Positions 1 to 11,100 of a DNA stretch of 64,000 bases are shown here, piece after piece (the first letter of the stretch is position 1; every line of letters begins with the position of its first letter). This DNA is from Helopsaltes ochotensis. Its lineage: Eukaryota; Chordata; Aves; Passeriformes; Locustellidae. The notes under the pieces are model-generated. The model was not told the origin of the DNA. It ran no database searches and worked only from the letters and a program-made list of their open reading frames with translations. The stretch is taken from contig VXBM01000668.1 of NCBI GenBank assembly GCA_013400155.1, forward strand, positions 129,675 to 193,674, in the 5' to 3' direction. A program made the translations under genes and the position numbers.

Positions 1-528
1 ACTCTGTATACAGAAACAGAAAATGCAGGACTGTGTAGAGGGCCTAATTATATAATTTTTTCTTTTAGTTTTGGTCTGCCTGGCTGTTTTCATTCAAAGA
101 TATATTTACACGAAGAGTTATGGACCTTCCAGTGGCTGGAAAGGCATTAACTTTCATTAAGAAAACTAAATCCAAAACAACTTCAGATGCTTGATTCATG
201 GAGAATCAACATTTCCTCAATTGCCTGCAAAGCTCTCTATTCTAATGAAGTAATTTTAATGCCAAGTTTTCTATTGCAACAGACACAGTTATTAAAATAA
301 AACATGTGTGACACTCTCTCTACATAGGATGGTTTTCTATTCTAAACAACAGTCTTACATCCTAGTTAGAGAAGCACAATTTATTGGTAAGACCATACAA
401 GTAAATACATGAAACTACTAGGAATCTCAGTTTGCATAATTCTTCTACTTTTTTTTTTTTTACAAAAACGTCAACGTTTCAAAAATGGTAACTACTCGAA
501 TGTAAGTTTGATGTACATCTCTACTTAC
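1..528 (-). other. HOOK3 intron 16, 5' part
   Basis: AT-rich intronic sequence. A run of thirteen T on the plus strand lies at 449-461. No exon, repeat family or other signal recognised. Confidence 0.7.
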
Positions 529-616
529 ATCTTCAGCTTTTGAACCTTGATCCTGTAAAGATTTTTGCAGTTCTTCAACCTGGGACTGTACTTCCAGAAG
601 TCTCTGATTTACCAGT
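529..616 (-). CDS. HOOK3: HOOK3 exon 16 (residues 511-540), coiled coil
   Basis: 88 bp. Acceptor ttttcctag|ACTGG, donor GAAGAT|gtaagt. One base completes Arg511, then 29 codons read LVNQRLLEVQSQVEELQKS and LQDQGSKAED, ending in phase 0. It is the last exon in the window; the next expected peptide (starting SVLLKKKLEEH in human) is not found in 1-528 on either strand. Confidence 0.95.
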
Positions 617-3600
617 CTAGGAAAAAAGACAATATTTGCTTTTCAGAAAAAAATCAAACTGCAAGAGGAAGTCTCAGATTTTTATTGTCCAGTGCTTTCA
701 GATAATCTACACAAAAAAAATGCAATACCGTAAATTAGGCACAAAAAAATTACAGCAGTTCCAGAGATTGTAACATCCAGATGTTCATCCAGGACGTTCT
801 CATATTCCTCAGGGACAACATAAATGCATACATGTAGAAATTAATTCTACATACATGAAGGAAGACCTTTTAACAGTCAGTTTTACTGTGTGAGAGCAGC
901 TATCTTATGCTTTTACACTGTTACAGAACCCTATAAACCTTTAGGTTGGAAGGGATGTCCACAGGTTGCCTAGATCCAACCTCCTTCTTAAAGCAGGTGC
1001 ACTTACAGCAGATTGCTAGGAACCATATCCAGTACCAGGTTTGAACACTTGTAAGGACAAGTCTAACAGTCTCTTTGGGTTTGTCTTTGAGAGTTCAGAC
1101 CCATACTCTGCATTTTGTCTCTTGTCATTCCACTAATAATTTCTTGAGAACAGCCCAAATCTGCCTTCTTTCTACCCTCCCATCAGACAGATGCAGTTCA
1201 CAGTACACTCTCCTCTATGTCACCTTTTCCTTGGCCTGGACAAACCCAGGTCTCAGTTTAATCCCACTTATTACACATTCATTCCAGTGTCTCTCATCTT
1301 AGCAATATTCTGCTGCACTTCTACACATCCACATCTCTCTGGTACTGGGGAATCCACAATTAAATGCTCTGTCCAGATGTGATAAGTACTGATAAGAGGT
1401 GAAGAATCATTTTCCCAGACTGACTGCCTGCACTTCAGTGAGGACAGTCCAGATCCCAGTCAACTGCAAGCTCCCCAGATAACATCCTCCTTTGCCCCTC
1501 ACTAAGGACTCCAGGGAATTTGCAGCAGAGCTGCTCCATAGCTAGGGACAGGGATCCAGTAAGTTCATTTCTCTGGACTGTTGAGCTCCTCTGAATAACA
1601 GCTTTCCCTTTCAGGACATCCCAAAGTAGTGCCATTCTCCAACTTGCTAAGAGTGTAGCCCCTCTCATGACTGAAGTTAATAAAAGTGATGAACAGCACT
1701 GGTACTGGTACTGATGACCGAGGAACTGGTTGCCAGCTGGGTTTCATTTCACTGATAATACTACTTTAGGCTCAGCTGTCTGATCTCTGTCCAATCAATT
1801 TTTTTTGCTCACTTTACTGTCCACTTATTTGGTTTATATCTAGCCATTCTGAACATAAGGATACCATGGGACACTTTATCAATGGCTTAGCTAAAGCTAA
1901 GTACTGCACTCTGTTTCACCTTTCTTCACACATGCAGTCATTTCATTGTCAAGACAACTAGATTAGTTATGCATAATTTGTTCTGAATTAATTCATGTTG
2001 ACATTTGCCAATTACTTTCCTGTCCCTCATGTCGCTGGAAATTGATTCAAGATGGACTTGCTTTGTGCTCTTCATGCTCTTTTTCTTACCCTTCTTGAAA
2101 GATGAATGCAGTATTTATCTTTTTTCAGGCTTCAGGGACCTCCCCCAGTGGAAGGGGAAGATAGGGGAAGATTAGATAAAGAAGAGATTCGAAGCTTAGA
2201 TAGAAAGCAGCCTCACATCACTATCAGTCAAATATTGTGGCATGCTCTGATGCACTCTGTCTTATCCCACAGATGTCTGTATGCTGATTGGCTCAATCCA
2301 GCAGGGTCAGCTAGAGAAGGCTGCCAAGGAACATGTCCTGTTGGGTTTTAAGTATCTGCAAGGACGGAGACAGTAGCTCGGAGCAACACAGTGCAGTGTT
2401 CATAGCGCAGTGTTCAGCAGCCCTCACAGTGAAAAAAAAAGTACGTTCTTACATTTAGATGAAATTTAATGTGTTTTAAACTCTGCCCACAGCCTCTTGC
2501 CCTGTTACTGAGTATTACTGAGAAGAGTCAATCTTCACTTTCTTTAGATCCTCCCACCACACACCTGGATAAGATACATTGATAAGATCTAATCTAAGCC
2601 TTCTCTTTTCCAGGCTACATAGTCTCTATCCCCCAGACTTTACTCATACAAAAGACTGCAGTCCTGTAATCACATCCTTTTGGCCTTTCACAAGACTGAT
2701 TCCATTAAATCCACGTTTCTTCTTCTGGGAGTGCCTGTAGGAAAGTCAGCTATAGCAGAGGACAAAATTTCTTACCTGTTTTCTGTCTCCAGTTCATTCT
2801 TCCGTAAGTTTGCATCATCAAGAAGGCTCTGCAACAAGGCAATCTTTTCATTGTCAGAACCTTCTTGGTTCAATTTTAACATCTTGTTCTCATGCTGAAG
2901 GCGGATGAGTTTCTCCCTAAACACATAGGACACAATTTTGTTAAAAAAAAAAGAATGCAAATATCTGTAACAAAGAAAACAGTTTACCACAGAAAGTAAA
3001 ATAATAACATAACTACCATCTTTTTAAGGGAGAGACTGCAAGACCAAAGTGTGTCTTCAACCCCCCAAATACAACCCAAATTTAAGGAGTTCTAATGGCA
3101 GAACACAAGGAAATTACCTTACTGCCTCCATCAGATCTCAGAGTACAGCTCAACAGATTTATAGGGAGAACAGAAAATGCAAAACTTAATATCAAGTGTG
3201 AAGAAAGACTGTAATCTCAGCAGTCACTGAACTACTGCATAAATCTGAGCAAGTCACTTCAACCCTTGGTCTATTTACACAGAACCACTATCATTTGGGT
3301 CCAAAAGACTTAAGATCATTGAGATCCAACATGAACCCAGCACTGCCAAGTCCACCACAGAACCATGTCCCTTAAGCACCACATCTATACATCTTTTAAA
3401 CACTACCAGGTGTTGACGACTCAATCACTTCCCTGGGTGCAATGCTTGATAGCCCCTTCTGGTGAAATAATGATTCCTAATATCCAATCTAAACCTCTCA
3501 GGCACAGCTGCAGGAAAAAAGATCAATCCCCATCTCATTACAACCTCCTTTCAGGTAGTTGTGGAGAATGATAAGGTCACCCCTGAGCCTCCTTTCTCCA

Positions 3601-6600
3601 GGATAAACAACCTCCTGCTCCTCATAGGACTTAACTCTCTAGGTCCTTCTCCACATCTATTGTCCTTCTCCAGACACGCTCCAGACCCTCAATGTCCTTC
3701 CTGTAGTGAGAGTGCAAAACTTGAGCCAGAACTTGAGGTGTGGCCTCACCAGTGCCAAGTACAGGGGGACAATCCCTGCCCTGGTCCTGCCGGTTACACT
3801 ATTGCTGATACAGGCCAGAATGCTATTGGTCTTCTTGGCCACCTGGGCATTCAGTGATTTAGGTTAAGCTGCTGTCAGCCAACACCACCAAATTCACAAC
3901 AGAACAATAGGTGCTATCCACAGGGACCTGGACAAACTGGAGAATGGGGCCATGAAAAGCTCATGAGGTTCAACAAGGCCAAGTGTAAAGTCCAATGGCA
4001 ACCCCTGGTATCAGCCCAGGCTGGGGACATACAGATGGAGAGCAGCCCTGTGAGAAGGACTTGGGGGTGCTGGTAGGTGAGAGGCTGGACATGACCCAGC
4101 CATGGGCACTCCTAGCCCAGAAAGCCAAACGTGTCCTGGGCTGCATCCAAAGCAGTGTGGGCAGCAGGGGAGGGAGGGGATTCTGCCCCTCTGCTCTGCT
4201 CTGCTGAGACCCCACCTGGAACCCTGCACCCAGCCCTGGGGTCCCAGCACAGGAAGGACGTCAACTAATTGAAGTGGGTCCAGAGGAAGCTGGTAAGGTG
4301 ATCACAAGGATAGAGCACCTCTACTATGAAAACAGGCTGAGACAGTTGGGGTTTGTAGGTCAGATTCCAGGGATACCACGGAGCAGCCTTACAGAACCTG
4401 AAAGGAGTGAACAAGGGAGCTGGAGAGGGATTTTTTACAAGAGCATGAAAAGACAAGACAAAGGAGAGTGGTAAACTGAAAAAGGGTGGTTTATATTAGA
4501 TATTAAATAGAAATTCTTTACTTCGAGGGTTTGGAGGCAATGACAAAGGGAGTTTGGATGCTCCATACCTGGTAGTGTTCCAAGCTAGGTTGCATGGGGA
4601 TTTGAGCAGCCTGGTCTAGTGTAAGGTGTCCCTGCCCATGGCAGTGGAGGTGGAACAAGCTCATCTTTATGGTCCCTTCCAACCCAAGCTGTTCTATGAC
4701 TCTACAATTACTTCCCACTGTGCATCTTGTCAGCCACTCTACTCCAAGTCTGTAGCACTGTACAGGTTGTTGTGAACCAAGGCCAGGACCTAGTCCTTGG
4801 CCATGTTAAACTTCATACAGTTGTCCTCTGCCCACCAATACAACTTGTTCAAACTCCTCTGCAGTGCCTTCTCACCCTCCAGCAGGTCAACACTGTCCTG
4901 AGTAAGCCAAAATGTTATTCATGTTATTCCATATCTATCTGTGCCCAAAATTGTTAGTCTCTTCCTGCAGCTGGCAAACACAATGGCAGGGAGGGGGCTG
5001 GGGGGGTGTCCACTGGGCTCTTTAAAAGTTGAAGCACTCAGGCAGTCACTGCCCATGTGGCTTGCCTCTAGATTCCTTCTCCCCTCTACCTGTTACAGTA
5101 GCAAGTCAAGAAGCTCTATTTTGAAATCAAAAACTGCTTCAGAGAGAATTTTGCAACACCTGTCTGCAGCCATGCCCTCAGGATCCTTCAGTAGAGTTCA
5201 TGAGTTCACCCTCATGAACTTGTGAATGTCTAAGTGGCATAGCTGTTTCCTCCGGTGTTGTGGAGGCTTTACTCACCTTCTTGCATCTTCTGTCAAAGAC
5301 TGTGGCAAAGAAGGCTTTAAGTAGATCAGCCTCTTTACTGTCCTTTACTGGTATGGTTCTCCTTGCAATCAAAAAGGGCTTGAGATTCTCTTTAATCCTC
5401 ATTTAATTGTGAATGCATTTATAGAAACATTTTAAAATAGTCTTTTATTGGCAATAGCCAGCATAAGATCCAACTTTGGCCTATCTAATTTTCTCCATGC
5501 ATAATGGCACATAACAGCATAACAACACTCCTTTTGAGTGGCTTTGCCCCTTCTTCCAAGTATGATCCAACCTTTTTTATCCCTAATTCTCACTAAAACT
5601 CTGCGCAGTCCAGCCAATCTTCCAGATGGCTCACCATTTGACACATGGAGACAGCCTGCTCCTGCACTTGAACAGTTCCTTCTTGCCCTCCTGGACTCCT
5701 CTGCCCTGTAGGACTGACTTCCAAGCAACTCTGTCAACCAGACCCCTAAACCCGCCAAAGTCTGCCCTAGAGAAGTCCAAAATGGAGGTTCTGCTGGGCT
5801 CTCTCCTTAATTCTCTGTGAATCAAAAACTCTCTCACTCAGTGGTTGCTGTGCTCAAGATGGCCTCTGATCATCACATCATCCACCAGTCCTTTCCTGTT
5901 CATGATCAGTGAGTCCACATCTTCCCTAGATGGCTTGCTCAGCAGCTTCGTTAGGAAATTACCTTCCACACAGTTCAAGAACATACTAGACTGATCCCTT
6001 TCTGCTGTGCTGAATTTGCAGCAGCCATCTGGTGTTGAAGTCCCCATAAGAAGAAGGGACAGCAATCTCAAGACCTCTCCCAGCTGCTTATAGTATACTG
6101 CATCCTAGGCAAGTGGTCTGTAACACACCCACCAGAACACCTGCCTTGTGGCCTTCCCCTTAATTCTTACTCATAAATACTCTTTTGGTACCATCATCAA
6201 GCTCCAGATAATCAAAACAGGGCAACAACAAGAACCTTTTTCTAGTATCCAACCTAAACCTTCCCTGACACAAATTCATACCATTCCCTTGGGTCCTGTC
6301 ACCGGTCACAACAGAGAAGAGATGAGTGTCTGCCTCTCCTCTTCCTCTTGTGAGGTGGAGACCACCAAGATCTCTCCTCAGTCTCCTCCTCTCCAGGTTG
6401 AACACATCAAGTGACCTCAGCTACTCATCATATAGTTTCCCCTCAAGGCCCTTCACCATACTTATGACCCTCCTTTGAATGCTAAGAGGTTTATGTCCTT
6501 CTCATATTGTAGCACCCAAAACTGCACGCAGGACTCTGCCCAGGGCAGAGCAGAGCAGGACAATGCCCTCCCTTGCCCAGCTGTGATGCTGTGCCTGATG

Positions 6601-8144
6601 CCCCCAAGGACACAGTTGGGCCTACTGGCTGCCAGGGCACTGCTCACTCATGTTCAACTTGCCACTGATCATTGTAGAGGTCAGTAAAACAAAGCATGCA
6701 TTAGCTTACTTTATTTCAGGAGTAATGATCTCTGCTGCTAAACTGTCTGAAGGCTCTTGTCTTCCCAGAGGCATCAATCCTGAGTAAGGAAAAGCACACC
6801 ACTTACTTTTTTACATGACAAGAAGTAGACATTATTCTGGAAATTTTAGACTAGTGCTAGACAATGCAAGATGACACAAAGTCAAGCTACAGCAAAACTG
6901 ACAGACAAGCGCCATTTCATTTGGTCAACCATTCAGTCTGATTTTATCCATTCTGAAGAAATAATGTTGCAGTTTATTTCCTGCTCATTATCTTATCTAA
7001 GAACTACAAAAGAAGATTATACATACAAATGAACTATAATACAGGAAACATGGGAAAATATCTCTCTAAAGAAGACTATGTAACTATATAGAAATCAGAT
7101 ATACATTATAAAAATATCCCACTGCAGAGGAAACTAGAATTCTGATTGACTGAAGTAACATTCAAAGCTTGCTTATGAAGCTATGAATAGTTCAAGTTTT
7201 TCACTGTTGATTTTATAAGAGCTTAAATTTAATTTGTGCTAAACAAAAGCACATTCAATACCGTACAGAAAACTCCTGTACACTTTGGAAAAGAGGCATT
7301 TAATCTCTTGATTTGTCCTTTACCTGTAGTGGTGAGTTGACCCTCCTGAGCTTGTACACATCTAAGTTCTTCAATAGTTTCTTTCAAAGAATCCCTTTCT
7401 GTTCTTAATCTCTGAGTAATTGGAAAGAGAATGAGTATCAGTCTTGGCAGTACAAATGCATCTCTAACAGCCTTCAAAACTTTAAAAATAATTTAATGCA
7501 ACTCTAGAAATTACTTTCAAATTAAAGTATGTCAGTTTATTTCGTAGCAGAATAAATATAAGTATTATATATTCCACAGGAACAGTGGTTTGGGTCTTTT
7601 TTTGGGAGAAGGGTTGCTGATCTTATTGGACTTAAAATAGCAAGGGTATAAGCTTACAAAATTAGTGACTCAAAGTTCTGGTACCAGGTAATAAACAGTA
7701 CCACTGAGGCCACTCAGCTGTTTTCCTTTCATTGGGGCTGATTCCAAGGGAAATGGAAGTCAGTTGAGAGACCATAGATATTTCCCTCACCATGAATCCA
7801 AGATTAAGCCAGGAGTGAAATAATATGCAGGTAAGTACAGAGTCAATATAAAAAACTACTTCTACTTCACTTTGTTTGTCTTTCACCAGTGAAAGGATGA
7901 GCTGCATTTCCATATCGCATTCCTCCTGTGTGTCAGCTGGCCTTATCATTCACCAGCATCTTGGCTGTGCAAGAAAACTAGTTGCTTAAGACTCAGTCCA
8001 AATAGAACTGAAGAACAGGACTGGATCACCTAGGGATCCAGACAGATGTGCTATTCAGTAGCATCAGGTAAATACTCTTGCAATTTGGTACAAATACCCT
8101 TCTGGAAGGAGAAAAAAAAAAAAAAAAAAAATAAAAAAAAAAAA

Positions 8145-8178
<34 letters not shown>

Positions 8179-11100
8179 AACAAGAATCTACAGATAGCAC
8201 CAAGTTTTTGTCCAGAAGATTGCCAAGAGTCAAAAAAAGGGAAAAAAATTTGCTACTATAATTATCCAAGTTGTAGTTTGCTCCAAAATCAGACATTTTA
8301 AGTACTACTAAACGGTCCAGGATAGACCTTGCCTCTGTGCAGGTATGGAGTTCTACTGACTGACAGCATTTCATTTTACTAACAGTTGATTGTCAAATGC
8401 CAGAATATTTTAGTGACTAGAAAACACTCTAGGGCTTCACTGGTACAAGCAGCTTAATAATTATCTTAGTACTTAAAACACACCACAGAGATACAATTCC
8501 AAGCTACTTTAATGATGATATCAAACACTACCATGCTTTGCCAGAACATAAAGAAAAGGATAAAATCAATTTCAGTAACTATTTCCAAAATATAACTGAC
8601 AAGATAGCGCTACCCAGTCTGTGACCTGTGGTGAGCTACTTTACCAATACATATTGACAACAGAGAACAGAAAGAGTAGGTAACACAGACAGTGAATCAC
8701 TCCTCGCGTGAGGAGGGACTTCTAAATGTAATTTACTTCTCACATGTGCATATCTATTCAAAAGAACATACTTTAAAACAACATTCAGCTTAAAAAAATG
8801 CTATTTGCTGGGGGTAAAACAGAAAATTGTATGACAATGGCCTGTAATTCAGATCCTTTGTGCAAGATGAAATGATCCACTGAGCCATGGATAAGCCACA
8901 GTAACAACTTTACCATTGTTCAACATAAAAGAATTAGAAAGTAACCCCAATTAAAAAAAAAAAGGCAAGAAAGAAAGCCAAAGCACAATACCAATATAGT
9001 TACTATGAGCATTCCAGCCTGATTTGAAGGGCAGATGGAAGTGATGTGAAGGTCAAGTGTCCACCAGAGATTGAAAATGTAATAAAAAAATGGCAATCAA
9101 TGGCCTATGAATGTAAAGTAACTGAAAACTTTCAGTTCAAATGATATTTAAGTGCTGGGTTTGGAAATCTTGGAAATAACTGGACATGAAAAATTACTAT
9201 TGAAAAAACCTACAGAGTTTCTGACAGTTGGATCAATGGACTTATAATTGAAACGTGCCTAAGAAACTTCTAGCTTCAATTGCTGACCTTGATTTTAGGT
9301 AATTTGAGGCACCTGCATATACATTCCTAAGAAGCTGGAATTACTGTTGAGAAAAAACAGCATAAGAGAAGTCTGAAGGATCAGTCTTGGCAAGAGAAGA
9401 TGGAGCAATTGATCGCAGAATCACTAGCAGCAAATGACACAAGAGGAAAGGGGGTAGACTGGTATCTACCCTATGTGTTCCACATTGGCAGTACAAGATA
9501 GGTCAACAAGGAGCTGTCATAAAAGGTGAGATCGCCCCAAATACAACTACTATGCGAGTATATGTAACTACTAAGCCTCTCGCTACACTAGTGATGACTC
9601 CACAAAGAGAAGCATGCCGATGGTCGCATCTCAAATAACTTTCCTTTTTACCTTAGAAAAAAAAACCAACAGGAATTTAGTTCTAGGATGATACTGCAGA
9701 AATCCTGTTGTAAATAGCTTTTCAGAACACATAAAAATTACCATGGGTATTTATTAACTTACCCATGGTAAATGGTCAGAAAACAACTTCAGATGCCAAG
9801 TATGAAGGCTTTTCCTCTCTAAAAATGGGTTGCATGTGTTTTTGTACAGTCACTTTATTCCATGCTGTACAATTCTCAGGTTCAAAAAGACTCTTGTACA
9901 CAAACATTAAAAATTTTAGAGGAAAAAAAAACCTTCCTGATTTAAGAAGACAGCTAACTATACCATATCTCTGTGTTATAGAGGATACAAAGTTGCTATT
10001 GTTACTAACAAAAAAAGAACACCTTGGCACTTACATCTTTTTCTTTTTGGAGGCTGTCTACTTTTTCTTTCAGTCGTTTGCATTCATAATCTAATTTATC
10101 AGCTTTCTTGGATTCTTCAGATAACCTGTTTTGTAGTTCAACTGCCTGTGAGAACAAGAATCAATAATGTGTCTGCAAATGTTAAAACAAAATACACAAG
10201 ACAAAGTAGCCAATTACAATGCACAAGTCATGTTGTAAAACAAGTGAAATAGTTACTTATAGGACATACTAAAAACCTCTTTCATCAGTTCTGTGTTTCA
10301 GCAAAATAAAAAGCATTCAAATATTAGGTCTTAGTGCAAGCAAAGACAGAAAAAATATGAAGAATTTTCAGTACATCTAAAACAAGAATTTAAGCTCAAG
10401 CAAGGTTTACAAAAAAAAGCTATATAGTTCTAGGGATCAAAAAGCTTAGGAACAGCAGAAAAATCTTTCTGCATTCTGAAAAGCCTAGTAAAAAGAAAAG
10501 ACTCTGAAGAAAGCCAATTATATACACCTTTTGTTAACTTCATTTCATGAGCCTCACTCAGAATTCAACTACTAGTTCATGCAGCCAGGTAACATTCCCT
10601 AACCTGAGATGTCCTAATAATTTTTAATACACTAACACAAAGATTCAACCACAGGCTCCAAACAGTTTTATTTCAGTAAAAACACTGCCAAATGCACAGA
10701 TCAGTAAAGAGCTCTCAAAATTAAGTGAGCAGAAATGTGAAAGCAGAGCATAACAGAACGTAAATCAGTGAAATCTTTCCTTTTCAAAACTTTCAGCCTT
10801 TACTAGCAAAGATTCATTCCCAGAACACTAGGAAAGCTCATAATGCAGAGAGCATGGAGGGAAATAAGTTAAACCAAGACTGACCTGCAAATACAAAGCT
10901 GAATGAAGATTCAGCTAAAGACCTACAGCTTCTTCTGAAGCAATTTATAAGGTGGCTTTCTCATGGCTTTTAGATTACAAAGGAAGTGATTAAACCAGTA
11001 GCCATATCTACATCAAGATTCCCCAGTGGTTCTAATGGCCTTTTATTTTCAATGTGTACAACTACAGCAACATAATTACAAGGCCTAAAATATGCATGGT

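Larger units (their letters stand above)
617..2775 (-). other. HOOK3 intron 15
   Basis: 2159 bp. Most of it is CR1: one fragment from about 921 to 2150 and a second from about 2285 to 2650. The stretch 617-920 holds nothing I recognise, and 2651-2775 is unique intronic sequence ending at the exon 15 donor. Confidence 0.8.
2917..6709 (-). other. HOOK3 intron 14, largely CR1
   Basis: 3793 bp. About 3.4 kb (3285-6676) is accounted for by three CR1 insertions, one nested in another. Only 2917-3284 and the last 33 or so bases next to the exon 14 donor look unique. Confidence 0.85.
7412..10034 (-). other. HOOK3 intron 12
   Basis: 2623 bp. Contains a 65-bp A tract at 8112-8176 and a perfect 12-bp inverted repeat at 9738-9771. 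No transposon family recognised in the rest. Confidence 0.8.

Noticed and set aside
3904..4710. 'acaat' on both sides of the nested CR1 as a target-site duplication
   Set aside because: Five AT-rich bases occur often by chance, and CR1 integration usually leaves no regular duplication.
5432..5758. A 108-codon minus-strand open frame
   Set aside because: A chance open stretch in the decayed CR1 ORF2 region 4707-6230; the true ORF2-like peptide is in another frame (5631-5837), showing frameshift.
8046..8261. A plus-strand frame encoding a poly-Lys protein, and a minus-strand poly-Phe frame
   Set aside because: Produced by the 65-base A tract; not genes.
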